DNA of 64,000 nt from an uncultured Alphaproteobacteria bacterium (GTDB lineage Bacteria; Pseudomonadota; Alphaproteobacteria; RF32; CAG-239). The position numbers and the translations under genes are program-made. Each line of letters starts with the position of its first letter. Position 1 is the first letter of the stretch. The DNA is taken from assembly GCA_944392835.1 (NCBI GenBank), contig CALXYB010000003.1, positions 159,712-223,711 of the forward strand, given 5' to 3'. The notes below the pieces were generated by a model. It worked only from the letters and a program-made list of their open reading frames with translations. It did not search any database and was not told where the DNA came from. This document shows, one piece after another, positions 1-9,610 of the stretch.

Positions 1-955
1 CCAGCACCCAAGACTGATTAATTGTTTCCACATGACCGGAAACACCGTTAATTCTGGCAAAGAGGTTGAGTTTTTCACCAAAGTTTTGGGAGAAGTTCAA
101 CGACCAGCCATTGGTTGTTTCGTTTTGCTCTTTAACGGCCGGCATATTATATAACAAAATAGAATATTGTCCAGCACCCAAGCCTTTAATATTTGGTGTG
201 TAAGAGATAGAACCGAATGTGGCATAATGCTCTTCATCTAAGTCATCAAAACTGACACTCGGGGCATCTACGTTAGAAGCATCTTGCGCCCCCAAAACAA
301 AGGTCCAGTCAGAGTTTGGTGCAATCTGCACATAAGAACCCAGACCGGCTGTTGCATAAGAGGAGCTTGCATTTTGAGATAAGGCGTAGTTAATGAAATT
401 GACTTCTTGGTTGGAGTCATAAGCCGAGCCGTCAAAATTAGAAAATGGAAATTGTCCGAGCCCGATAGTCAACCAATCCCATTGTCCGCCAAGCTGGTAA
501 GTAAAGAGCAATTCATCAAAACTGGTAGAAGGCGTATCAGAATCATTAATCGGTGTTGCCGCGCCGATATTGCTGTTAAGCTTCTGAGCCTGAATACTGC
601 CGTATCTGGTAATACCATAAGCGGCAGTAACCGTTCCCGTACCATATTCATTTTGAAAAGCTGTCCATGATGCTGTTGGATAAATTACAAACTGCTGTGA
701 GGCTTTTTTGCCGCTAGGTGCACCGCTTTGCAACAGATAAGTCATATCAACCGAATAATCAAAGTTATATTCTTTGCTCAAATAATCCTTAAAATCCGTA
801 TAATCATCGGCAAATTTTTTACGCAATTCTTCATTAGCGGCAATACGTTGTTGTACGCTTTTGGTGGCAAAGACATCAGATGAATCCGCAAAAGAAGAGG
901 GGATTATAGCCGCACTGCTGAGCAAGAAAGAAAGTAAGAATAATTTTCGGCGCAT
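1..955 (-). CDS. Outer-membrane beta-barrel porin, partial (C-terminus outside window)
   Basis: Read on the minus strand, an open frame starts at the ATG at 955 and runs off the left edge with no stop, giving about 318 residues. An AGGA ribosome site lies upstream. The first 23 residues form a signal peptide (MRRKLFLLSFLLSSAAIIPSSFA). The rest alternates aromatic and polar residues with many Gly, Asn and Tyr, as in transmembrane beta strands. Stretches such as the WDWLTIGLGQFPFSNFDGSAYD region, and a strand-like segment near the edge (NLFARINGV), resemble carbohydrate-selective porins of the OprB type. Its expected role is diffusion of small solutes across the outer membrane. The barrel class is fairly clear, but the OprB assignment is only a resemblance. 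The missing C-terminus prevents checking the terminal aromatic residue. Confidence 0.65.
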   Translation of the reverse strand, partial: MRRKLFLLSFLLSSAAIIPSSFADSSDVFATKSVQQRIAANEELRKKFADDYTDFKDYLSKEYNFDYSVDMTYLLQSGAPSGKKASQQFVIYPTASWTAFQNEYGTGTVTAAYGITRYGSIQAQKLNSNIGAATPINDSDTPSTSFDELLFTYQLGGQWDWLTIGLGQFPFSNFDGSAYDSNQEVNFINYALSQNASSSYATAGLGSYVQIAPNSDWTFVLGAQDASNVDAPSVSFDDLDEEHYATFGSISYTPNIKGLGAGQYSILLYNMPAVKEQNETTNGWSLNFSQNFGEKLNLFARINGVSGHVETINQSWVL

Positions 956-1131
956 TTTATGTATCCTGGCAACAAAAACAAAGACTACTTTTTATCTAAA
1001 CCTTGTTTTTCAAATAAAAAGAGCTGAAGAGAAAATTTTTTGCATATAAAGATTGACGAAAAAGACAAAATAAGCTACATTTATCGCAATCAAATAAGAA
1101 TTATGTCAAACCCATATAATATATATAAATT

Positions 1132-1749
1132 ATGAAAAGAAACATCACCATGGGGCAGATTGAGCACAAATTGGCCGATTTGTTCCCAATGCAAAAGTTA
1201 TCTAACGTTATTCGCTTTTCGGCAGCGGATTTTAAGGTAGGAGAAGAGCAAATGCACAAAGAGTTGTGTATTTTGTTTTCTTTTAGAAACAGCAATATCC
1301 AATATTGCTGGGACTTAGACAAGAATATCATCTTCGCCAACGTTGCGGAGATTAAGTTCAAGCCGATAGAACCGGGAAACACCATCCATCTTAGCGGTAA
1401 AGCCTATCGTTTTTATCGCTTTGACAAGGACATTTGCCTTGAGGTTAGAGATGAACCCAAGCTCAAGACTTTGGCTGATGTCTGGAAGGTATGGAAAAAA
1501 ATAGAAAAGGACTATAAGGAAGAGTTCCGCGGCCATTTCTATCCGACTTTTGTTAAAGCACTAGTGGATGGAAATCAGGGCTGGTTGATTGCGATGAAAT
1601 ACGCGGACAACGGTTACCGCGATATTTTATTCATCCGCGCTGATGATGCCGCCGATATCCGCATCCGCCATGCCAAGAGGCTGGTGCACTATGTATATCT
1701 GGAAACCCCATCTAAAACGATGGTGGAATATCCGGATTACATTAAATAA
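1132..1749 (+). CDS. Conserved-looking hypothetical protein, 205 residues
   Basis: I do not recognise this family. It has no signal peptide or membrane segment and mixes charged and aromatic residues, with a WKVWKKIEKDYKEEF helix near the middle, so it is probably a soluble cytoplasmic protein. Codon use matches its neighbours, and a strong terminator follows directly, which supports a real single-gene transcript. The start is uncertain: ATG 1132 has no ribosome site and lies about 12 bases after a TATAAT box (1115-1120), while an in-frame ATG at 1150 would shorten it by six residues and also lacks a clear Shine-Dalgarno sequence. It is divergent from the porin gene and convergent with the large autotransporter gene. 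Confidence 0.7.
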   Translation: MKRNITMGQIEHKLADLFPMQKLSNVIRFSAADFKVGEEQMHKELCILFSFRNSNIQYCWDLDKNIIFANVAEIKFKPIEPGNTIHLSGKAYRFYRFDKDICLEVRDEPKLKTLADVWKVWKKIEKDYKEEFRGHFYPTFVKALVDGNQGWLIAMKYADNGYRDILFIRADDAADIRIRHAKRLVHYVYLETPSKTMVEYPDYIK

Positions 1750-1767
1750 AAAATTTTTATGAAACAA

Positions 1768-1797
1768 GGGTCGTCCGTTTACGGATGACCCTTTTTT
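1768..1797 (+). terminator. Rho-independent terminator after the 205-residue gene
   Basis: A ten-base stem (GGGTCGTCCG / CGGATGACCC, one G-U pair) with a TTTA loop is followed by six T. Confidence 0.9.
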
Positions 1798-1801
1798 GTG
1801 G

Positions 1802-1830
1802 TTAAAACAAAACCCCTCAAAGGTGAGGGG
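1802..1830 (-). terminator. Terminator of the autotransporter gene
   Basis: On the minus strand a CCCCTCA / TGAGGGG stem with a short loop is followed by a T-rich tract (TTTTGTTTTAA). It lies just past the stop codon of the autotransporter gene. Confidence 0.85.
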
Positions 1831-1837
1831 CTTGAGT

Positions 1838-4800
1838 TTAGAATTTATATCCCATACCGGCGCTTAGGGCATAACCATCACTCTCTTCCAAGAACTTGTT
1901 GGCTTCAAAGTAGAAGTCAAAGCCCTCATGCTTATAATCCATACGGAAGGTGAGGATACCGCGGTCGCGTTCAGCATCATAGCTATCCATCTGGTAGCTG
2001 CCGAGCATTCCGGCAATTCTGGCTCTGGCGGCTTGGTAGGGGTTATTGAACTCATGATACCAAGTTCCGCCGGCACGCAAGGTCAAATCATTTTCATCCT
2101 TAATGCTGAATGACTTGCGGGCATAAAGTCCCAAACCGCCTTCAACCGAGAGATTATTAGCCGACTTAACTTCCAAACCGTTCTTTTCTTTAGTGCTGTC
2201 TTGATACATACCCAAGACATTAAACTCGGCAGTCGGTTCCAAAACAACGGCACCCAAGTCAAATTCCTTACGAACTTCATTAGTGATACCATAGTAGTAG
2301 TTCTTGGTGTCAGCCTTATTGTCAAATCCGTCAGCTCTGCGGTTATATTCACCCCAACCGATACCCAAGCGCGGCATAGCAATAGCTTTAAGTCCTTCGG
2401 TTGTGTAAATCAAAGGAGCCAGAACTTGCGCAATAATTTCATCACGCTCTGAGCCGTTGTCATAATCACTCTCATATCTCGTAAAGCTTACACCCAAACC
2501 ATAACGGAAGTTGTTGTTATATTTGCGGTCAAATAAGGCATAAGCGCTCAAAGCTTTGTCTTCATAACCACTCAGCATATCAACATCATTTTGCTCACGA
2601 TAATCATAGACAAAGTCAAACATCGCCCGAACATCTTGTGCACTTTGGTTAGCAAACAAAGTTTGGCTCATATGGCGGTTAACAGCCTTCACAATATCCA
2701 TATTTTGCTTAGCAAAGCTCGGAACAAGGTTCAAGCCCATTTGCTCAGCAACGGCAGTTGTAAAGGAAGAAGCCGTCGGTGCAGTTTTAAGAACGGTGTA
2801 CATATCTGAATTGGTGCCCAAAGCGTAGTTTGTTTCCAAGAAAGTTGCGACTTTTGCATTGTCAACGACATCAGCAAAGGCTTTTCTGGTCATAACCACA
2901 TCGTAATTTCCGACCGCATCTTGCTGCAACGAAGCATTAAAGAGATGAGAGCCTGAGTTCAGCTTAATACCTGTATCTTTGCCCTTAAAGGAATCTTCAT
3001 TGACATAAATATCATCATTTCCTTGAGTTACAATGTCTGAAGAAGCCGTAATTTCGCCGGAGATTTCCGGAGCTTCAAATGAGCCGCCCCGAGCCAACAT
3101 AATAGAAGCAGTATTATTGTTTGACATTGCGGCAAAACTAATTGCTCGGTTAGAAGCTACCGTACCGCTATTAACAAACGTAGCCCCATTTGCAACCTGA
3201 ATAAAGTTACCGCAGCCGGCAGATGTACAACCTGTATTATCGGTATCAGGGTTAGTGCTTGAAGAAGCCCCCGGATATTCCGTTGCAAGAGATGCCCCAT
3301 TTACATTAATCGTACCATAGTTATAAATAGAACTACCACTACCTGTTGCATACATACCGATAGCACTTGCGGCATTAACATTGATAGTAGCTCCAGCCGC
3401 GTTAACCAAGGAAGCCCCGTTAGAACCATACATACCATAAGAAGTTCCGCTACCACTTCCGGTAACCGTAATCGTTCCTGAGTTTGTAGCTGTTCCGCTA
3501 CCGTTCAAAGCAATACCATAAGCTTGTCCATCTTTAACTTCAATATTTGAAGTGTTTGAAACAGACCCACCCGAGCTGGACATACCATAAGAGACACCAT
3601 TTCCCGAACCAGTAACAGTCAATGTTCCGCTATTTGTCAGGTTGCCGCCAAACATACCATAGGAGGTTCCGCTACCTGTTGCCGTAATAGAAACCTGTCC
3701 GGCATTTGTTGCAGTACCACTGCCGTTTGTTGCAATACCATAAGCTTGTCCGGAAGAAATAGTAATCTGATTCTGGTTTAGCACGGTTCCTCCGACACCA
3801 TATAAACCATACGCAATCGTGCTTCCTGTACCATTAACGGTCAAATTACCGCCATTGGTTATACTACTACCATATATACCATAAGATGATCCACTTCCTG
3901 TTGCCGTAACATTCAAAATTCCGGTATTTGATGCTGTACCTGAACCATAAAGAGCCATACCGTAAGCTTGCTCAGCATTAACGGAAATAGTTCCAGATTG
4001 ATTGCTTATATTTCCGCCTGCACCATAAATACCATAGGAAGCACCATTTCCAGTACCCGTAACAGTAATAGTTCCGCCATTATTATTAATAACGCCACCA
4101 TATATACCATAAGCATTTTTGCCACTTACGGTTATGTTTTGGCTATTCGTTTGTTGAACAACGTTTGACGCAAACATACCATAGGCTTTTCCGTTAGAGG
4201 ATGAAACTGAGATATCACCACTGTTAGAAACATCAAGGCTACTAGCGGAATTTACCAAAATACCATAAGCATTAGCAGACGAATTTGTGCCCATATACTC
4301 AACATTGATAGTTCCAGCGTTTGTAATATTTCCGCTACCCGTAGAATTGCTGACATAAATACCGGCAGCCGTATCTTGAGTTGAATCAACCTCAATACCA
4401 CCATTGTTTTCAACACTACTGTCTGTAGCATATATTGCGGAAATGCTTGAGCTGCCGACTTTTATTGTTCCGTCATTAATAAGCTTACTGCCTGATGTTC
4501 CGTACATTGCATAAGAGCCGGTATAGTTATCTCCGATAACAATTTTGTTGCCGTTAGTAGCAGTACCACCATTGGCTGCATACATAGCATAAGCATCATT
4601 AGAGTTAATTTGAATATTGCCGTTATTGGTAAGAGAGCTTGAACCACTGACATACATAGCTTTTCCGGAATTATCCAAAATAATTTCAGCATCAGCAACA
4701 TTTTCAGCAGATCCACCATTTCCGACAACGGACATTCCGACAGCATCGGATGCATTCAGTTTAATTGTTCCTTTATTGATAAGTGAACCAACTTTTGTGA

Positions 4801-7800
4801 ACATTGCCGTTGCGCCACTTTGCAATACATTAATTGTGCCCGAAATATCATTTGTTATTTCAGCATTGGCGCCATACATACCAAAGCTGCCTGTCGCACC
4901 ATCCTCAATAGTTATAGAGCCTTGGTTAGTCAGTGTTGCTGTGGCACCATCTTCAGCATGCATTGCATAAGAACTGGTGGCATCAACATCAAGCGTTCCT
5001 GTATTTGTAGCGGAACCGCTGTCTGTAACATTCATTGCGATAGAATCAGCATATTCTAACTCAATAGTTCCTTCGTTTGTAATTTCGCCGCTCTTTGTTT
5101 GCATAACGGTTCCGGCAATCTTCATATTAATTGTACCATCTTTAGCATTATTTATTTTTCCTTTTTCGGCATAAAGCGCGACGGAACCAGTTGCCCCGGT
5201 TTGAACATTAATGGTACCATTATTTGTTAATTCACCATTTTCATTGTTAATATACATACCATAAGATTTTTGAGAATAAATATTAATGATACCATCATTT
5301 ATAATGGAGCCTTCAATATCGCCATCTAATAACATACCGATATTGTTTATTCCCGTACCGCCGGCAGAGCCAACATTAATAATACCATAAATTCCGGATG
5401 TCTTATCACCATAGTTGGTCGCATTTCCGCCTTTTGCAACATGCATAACATTAACATTGCTGGCAGAATCTGCAATGCTAAGAGTTCCGTTATTAAGTAA
5501 GTTTCCTCCTTCTGCACGCATATAGTCTGTGTTACTTTGGTTATTAACCACAGAACCAGTTATTCCATTAACGGCAGTTCCGGCTTTACTCAGAAAAGCA
5601 TAAGAATTAACGGCATTGTCATCTACATAAATAATACCATTGTTGGTAATAACACCACCCTCAGCATCACTTTGCAATCCCACAGAGAAGGAAGAATAAA
5701 TATTAACGTTATTTTGGTTAAAGACCAATCCACCTGTTGTCTGCATACCAATAGAATTTGTAGATTGCGTTATTGTTCCATCAGTAGATTTTGTACCAAC
5801 ATTGATAGTTCCGTTATTTGTAGCTACAGCTCCGGCTGCGCTCATACCAATATTATTGCTTCCAGTAAGGTTAATCTCACCACCTTCAAGATTAATCAAA
5901 GTGTCTTTATTTTCTTCAGTAGTTGTTTCGCCATCAGCACCATCACTTCCTCCCGTTCCGGTTCCGACATAAGCCATGCCTGTGCTATTACTTCCGTCAA
6001 TATTAATAGCACCTTGGTTTGTTCCAGATCCCTTATTTACATAAACACCAAAAGCTTTAGCCAACATAAGGGCAGGGGAGGTATTGCTCTTTATATAAAT
6101 TTCTGCTCCAGCCGTATTACTTCCGGAAGCCCCTCCGTCAACATAAATACCATAAGTAAGAGCTTTATCGTTACTGTTAGGGATATTAATGGCGATTTGT
6201 TGTGTATTGATAGCCTGTCCACCGGTGCCGTTTGCGTACAACCCCGTGCCACCGCTGTTCATCACGATTGAACCGTTATTGTTGACAGTACCCGTTAAAG
6301 TATACATGCCGTAACCAAACATATTATCAAAAGTGATATTTCCCTTATTATAAGCAGTACCATCAACCATAGATATACCATATCCTACTTGCTGGGTGCT
6401 TGAATAATCATCACTTCCCGTAAAACTTATGTTTTTATTGTTTGTAATAGTTGCATTAACGGCAGAATCTCCGGCCTTCATACCATAGTTACCATCACTA
6501 ATACCATTGCTGGTGATAGTGATTTCATCATCGTTGGTCGCTATAGCATCTTTTCCGGTTAGCTCAATGCCGGTAACATTACGACCGGTCAATTCAATTT
6601 CGTTATTGTTATCAACCCACAAACCGGCTTTGATGCCTGTAGCACCGTTTCCGTTTGTGATTGTAATAGTTCCATCATTAGTGATTTTACCGGCTTGAGC
6701 CACAATACCCGTACTGGCAGCCGTATTATTGTCATCAATAAATATGGAAGCATTCTCAACATTATAAACGTCGCCGCTAGAAGAAGAAATACCGGTTCCG
6801 CCTTGTTGTAGCGTGATATTACCCATATTGTAAACACGTCCGGAAGTTGTTGCTATACCCGTACCTCTTTTTTGGAAAGTAATATTTCCCAATACTCCGT
6901 TCGTAATTTCTGCAGAGTCGCTGTATATACCATAAGAATCAACACTGGTAGATCCATCAGCCGAAACCAAAACATTCATATTAATCGTACTGTTGTTTTG
7001 GACTTTTCCTGCCTCAGCTTTAATACCATAAGAGGCAGCAGCAGGAACTTTTGACGTGTTTGTAATAAAGATACCGGAACCGCTGTTGGTAGCTTTACCA
7101 TCTTCAATAAAAATACCCTGTGCTCCATCAGCCTTATTAATGGTAATAGTACCATTGTTAATTGCTTCAGACCTGCTTAAATCTTGTTTGCCGGAAGCTC
7201 CAGATTCTCCTGTAGAATTATTTCCGCTAGAAGAGCTACCTGTATTGGAGGACCCACCTGAAGAATTTTCATCATCGGTAGATGTACCACCGGAGCTACT
7301 ACCACCTTGAGAACTTCCGTCTGTTCCATCAGTATTTCCGGTATCCCCAGTGTCTTCGCCGTCTGAAGCCTCTTCATCCGTCGTTGGGTCGCCGGATTTC
7401 AACACCATACCGGAGCCACTGTTTTCCAATGTAATTGTCGCACCTTCACCATTAACCAAAGTACCCGTATTTGTTCGCATACCTGTACTGGTATTTAACA
7501 TGGTGATACGGCCGTTATTCGTAACAACGCCACCATTAAACGATGCCATACCGAAACCATTTGTGCTGGCAACAGTAATAGAGCCGGAAGCTGTATTTGT
7601 TAATGTCGGAGTAAGAGAATCAATCTCGGAGTTGCTTCCTTGTCCGCGAACACTAAGCATACCATAATTACCCATACCACCAACAACGGAAACAATATTT
7701 TCATTGCTGATAGTTCCGCCATGAACAGCCTGCATACCCGCACCGGCATTATCCACACCAGCAGACATTATCAAACTAATCTCGCCTTTATTAATAGCGT

Positions 7801-9409
7801 TTGTTTTGGCATCAGAGCGCATGCCAATAATTCCGCCGTTGCCTTTGAGTAGGGTGTTATCTTCAGGAGCGTAAGTTCCTGTTCCTGATAAAGTATAATT
7901 TAGAGATATTTTTCCATTTGCACCATTTAGCAAATATAAGCTGCTTGCACGGCGGATTAATTTTGTTCCGTCTAAAAAGCTTTTATCTAAATAGCCGCCC
8001 ATTCCAACCAACGAGGTTTTAATCGCCGCAGAATCACTCTGAGCATTAAGGGTGATACTTCCGTTGTTTGACGCGGTAACAGGGTCTGCAAGATTCGGAT
8101 ACGGAACTTCATTAACAGTTCTCACTTGCATACCGATAATCGTACCTGCATTGGCTGTAGCCGTTTCTTCACCCGTTGTACCGGTGTCGCTTCCTCCTTC
8201 AGAGCCAGAACCAGTCCCAGTCCCAGTCCCAGTCCCTGATCCGCTCCCTGAACCAGAACCGGAATCTTCATCGGACCCGCTATTCATATCGCTAACATCA
8301 ATCGTATTTCCTGTAATTGTTCCATTATTTACAAGAGAAGAGTAGGTATCGGCATACATACCAACAATCGTATCTTTGTCATTATATCCCTTAAACTGCA
8401 AATTAATTTCGCCGCCTTGGTTTGTTGCGGTTGAATGGTTACCTGCAACCATACCAAAAGCAGCATTTTGAGCCAATACTTTAAGTGTGCCGTAATTCAG
8501 AGCCTGGCTTAAATCATCTGCAGCCATACCGACAGCGGCATCCCCGATTGTAATCATAGGAGCATCAAAACCGTCCGCTGCCGTTCCGTTAATAACAGAT
8601 GAGTTATTACGAGCTTTCATACCGACTTGTAAATAAGCGGCATAGTCCAAAATATTTCCGTTCAAATCAATAAGGTCAACTAACTTCTTATCTTCAGGCT
8701 TTCCTTCTGCGTTATTTATTTTGATTGTAGAGTTGTTGCTGATAGAAAAGTCATTCATTTCTGAACCATTAACCTTATTGGTAATGGTTTTATTATTATC
8801 AGCAAAATACTTAATCGGCACATAAGGAGATGTTTCTGGAGTGTCAGGATTTTTTGTTCCGGCATATTTTGCCAGACTGTCATCAGGTTCTGTATAAGGA
8901 ATAAAGTAGGCACTGCTGCCGCCGCCGCCACCGCTAAAGAGAGCAACCAAGCCACCCGCAAGCAAAATACCACCTACAATCCAAGTGCGCTTTGCAACAA
9001 TAAATTCCCCTTCATTAAATTTGTTGTAAGCTTGTCTTGGCGTATCATTAATATCAGCAGCACAGCTTTGTTCCATAAAGCGATCATATTGCTGCGTCGG
9101 AATATTTTGAATACACGAAGAGCGAGGGTTAGCGCCACTTGCTCTGAAAGCATTATAGGCAGTACAGTTATTTTGCAGAATTGCATGGCATAAGCCCGTA
9201 TTACCAAAGCGGTCTCTGGAGTCTATGTTTAAGCCACGCTGAACAGCTGCACGCAAAGCTCTGACATTTCCGCTTGAGGCATAAGAATACATCTGTGCCA
9301 AGCTAATCGGCGGCAAACCGACAGCCAAAGTCACAGGAGAGTAAGCAAAACAAAATGCTGCCAAAGACAGTAGAGTGATTGCTTTTCTAAAAATAAACTT
9401 AATCTTCAT
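1838..9409 (-). CDS. Giant autotransporter adhesin with N-terminal ankyrin-like region
   Basis: This 2523-residue surface protein has four visible parts. Residues 1-30 are a signal peptide. Residues about 38-100 resemble ankyrin repeats (ALRAAVQRGLNIDSRDRFGNTGL and a following copy), with four cysteines here and just after. Residues about 144-160 form a hydrophobic helix (WIVGGILLAGGLVALF) followed by a Gly run. Residues about 200-2200 are a low-complexity passenger of Asn/Gly/Thr/Ser-rich strands in which YGIYG or YGMYA-like turns recur, as in beta-helix adhesins. Residues about 2260-2523 are the autotransporter barrel, ending in Tyr-Lys-Phe as expected for BAM recognition. A GGGGA ribosome site precedes ATG 9409. 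The role is probably adhesion or interaction with host mucus (inference). The ankyrin-like module and second hydrophobic helix ahead of the passenger are unusual for type V secretion. Confidence 0.9.
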   Translation of the reverse strand: MKIKFIFRKAITLLSLAAFCFAYSPVTLAVGLPPISLAQMYSYASSGNVRALRAAVQRGLNIDSRDRFGNTGLCHAILQNNCTAYNAFRASGANPRSSCIQNIPTQQYDRFMEQSCAADINDTPRQAYNKFNEGEFIVAKRTWIVGGILLAGGLVALFSGGGGGSSAYFIPYTEPDDSLAKYAGTKNPDTPETSPYVPIKYFADNNKTITNKVNGSEMNDFSISNNSTIKINNAEGKPEDKKLVDLIDLNGNILDYAAYLQVGMKARNNSSVINGTAADGFDAPMITIGDAAVGMAADDLSQALNYGTLKVLAQNAAFGMVAGNHSTATNQGGEINLQFKGYNDKDTIVGMYADTYSSLVNNGTITGNTIDVSDMNSGSDEDSGSGSGSGSGTGTGTGTGSGSEGGSDTGTTGEETATANAGTIIGMQVRTVNEVPYPNLADPVTASNNGSITLNAQSDSAAIKTSLVGMGGYLDKSFLDGTKLIRRASSLYLLNGANGKISLNYTLSGTGTYAPEDNTLLKGNGGIIGMRSDAKTNAINKGEISLIMSAGVDNAGAGMQAVHGGTISNENIVSVVGGMGNYGMLSVRGQGSNSEIDSLTPTLTNTASGSITVASTNGFGMASFNGGVVTNNGRITMLNTSTGMRTNTGTLVNGEGATITLENSGSGMVLKSGDPTTDEEASDGEDTGDTGNTDGTDGSSQGGSSSGGTSTDDENSSGGSSNTGSSSSGNNSTGESGASGKQDLSRSEAINNGTITINKADGAQGIFIEDGKATNSGSGIFITNTSKVPAAASYGIKAEAGKVQNNSTINMNVLVSADGSTSVDSYGIYSDSAEITNGVLGNITFQKRGTGIATTSGRVYNMGNITLQQGGTGISSSSGDVYNVENASIFIDDNNTAASTGIVAQAGKITNDGTITITNGNGATGIKAGLWVDNNNEIELTGRNVTGIELTGKDAIATNDDEITITSNGISDGNYGMKAGDSAVNATITNNKNISFTGSDDYSSTQQVGYGISMVDGTAYNKGNITFDNMFGYGMYTLTGTVNNNGSIVMNSGGTGLYANGTGGQAINTQQIAINIPNSNDKALTYGIYVDGGASGSNTAGAEIYIKSNTSPALMLAKAFGVYVNKGSGTNQGAINIDGSNSTGMAYVGTGTGGSDGADGETTTEENKDTLINLEGGEINLTGSNNIGMSAAGAVATNNGTINVGTKSTDGTITQSTNSIGMQTTGGLVFNQNNVNIYSSFSVGLQSDAEGGVITNNGIIYVDDNAVNSYAFLSKAGTAVNGITGSVVNNQSNTDYMRAEGGNLLNNGTLSIADSASNVNVMHVAKGGNATNYGDKTSGIYGIINVGSAGGTGINNIGMLLDGDIEGSIINDGIINIYSQKSYGMYINNENGELTNNGTINVQTGATGSVALYAEKGKINNAKDGTINMKIAGTVMQTKSGEITNEGTIELEYADSIAMNVTDSGSATNTGTLDVDATSSYAMHAEDGATATLTNQGSITIEDGATGSFGMYGANAEITNDISGTINVLQSGATAMFTKVGSLINKGTIKLNASDAVGMSVVGNGGSAENVADAEIILDNSGKAMYVSGSSSLTNNGNIQINSNDAYAMYAANGGTATNGNKIVIGDNYTGSYAMYGTSGSKLINDGTIKVGSSSISAIYATDSSVENNGGIEVDSTQDTAAGIYVSNSTGSGNITNAGTINVEYMGTNSSANAYGILVNSASSLDVSNSGDISVSSSNGKAYGMFASNVVQQTNSQNITVSGKNAYGIYGGVINNNGGTITVTGTGNGASYGIYGAGGNISNQSGTISVNAEQAYGMALYGSGTASNTGILNVTATGSGSSYGIYGSSITNGGNLTVNGTGSTIAYGLYGVGGTVLNQNQITISSGQAYGIATNGSGTATNAGQVSITATGSGTSYGMFGGNLTNSGTLTVTGSGNGVSYGMSSSGGSVSNTSNIEVKDGQAYGIALNGSGTATNSGTITVTGSGSGTSYGMYGSNGASLVNAAGATINVNAASAIGMYATGSGSSIYNYGTINVNGASLATEYPGASSSTNPDTDNTGCTSAGCGNFIQVANGATFVNSGTVASNRAISFAAMSNNNTASIMLARGGSFEAPEISGEITASSDIVTQGNDDIYVNEDSFKGKDTGIKLNSGSHLFNASLQQDAVGNYDVVMTRKAFADVVDNAKVATFLETNYALGTNSDMYTVLKTAPTASSFTTAVAEQMGLNLVPSFAKQNMDIVKAVNRHMSQTLFANQSAQDVRAMFDFVYDYREQNDVDMLSGYEDKALSAYALFDRKYNNNFRYGLGVSFTRYESDYDNGSERDEIIAQVLAPLIYTTEGLKAIAMPRLGIGWGEYNRRADGFDNKADTKNYYYGITNEVRKEFDLGAVVLEPTAEFNVLGMYQDSTKEKNGLEVKSANNLSVEGGLGLYARKSFSIKDENDLTLRAGGTWYHEFNNPYQAARARIAGMLGSYQMDSYDAERDRGILTFRMDYKHEGFDFYFEANKFLEESDGYALSAGMGYKF
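3397..4063 (-). repeat. Three tandem 222-bp (74-residue) units in the autotransporter passenger
   Basis: Within the passenger, three consecutive units share the pattern SYGIYG...ISVNAEQAYGMALYGSGTASN...SYGIYG and span 74 residues each. At the DNA level the segment AATACCATAAGCTTGTCC recurs near 3510 and 3737, with a diverged copy near 3958. The period is a multiple of three, so gain or loss of a unit keeps the frame. The boundaries are approximate. Confidence 0.7.
8211..8234 (-). repeat. Four perfect CCAGTC hexamers coding a Thr-Gly linker
   Basis: The plus strand shows CCAGTC four times in a row. On the coding strand this gives GACTGG repeats, read as alternating Gly-Thr in a linker that begins Ser-Gly and ends Ser-Gly near residues 385-405. 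Slippage would change linker length in steps of two residues without a frameshift. Confidence 0.85.
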
Positions 9410-9548
9410 ATCCCCAAGCTTCAGATTAAAGTTACAAAAAACACTTTTATACTTTCCAACTTTTATCTGAGCTAAGAACTTTCGTCAACCGCACATCAAA
9501 GGTTATGCAATGTTTTTTAATGTTTTGTTAAGAATTTTTGTTGGATGA

Positions 9549-9576
9549 TTGAAAAAACAAAGACTTAATATATTAT
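9549..9576 (+). promoter_or_regulatory. Possible promoter of the DUF2157 pair
   Basis: TTGAAA (9549-9554) and TATTAT (9571-9576) are separated by 16 bases. The gene starts 35 bases downstream. The region is AT-rich, so chance matches are possible. Confidence 0.4.
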
Positions 9577-9610
9577 ATTATTTACACAAAATCATCATCG
9601 GAGAAAAAAG

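Noticed and set aside
5537..6271. Long plus-strand open frame of 244 residues inside the autotransporter gene
   Set aside because: It is antisense to the repeated passenger, Ser/Ile/Asn-biased, without a ribosome site or recognisable domain; a shadow of low-complexity codons.
3397..8400. Repeats in the autotransporter as a CRISPR array or IS
   Set aside because: Units are coding, in frame and lack unique spacers or short identical repeats.
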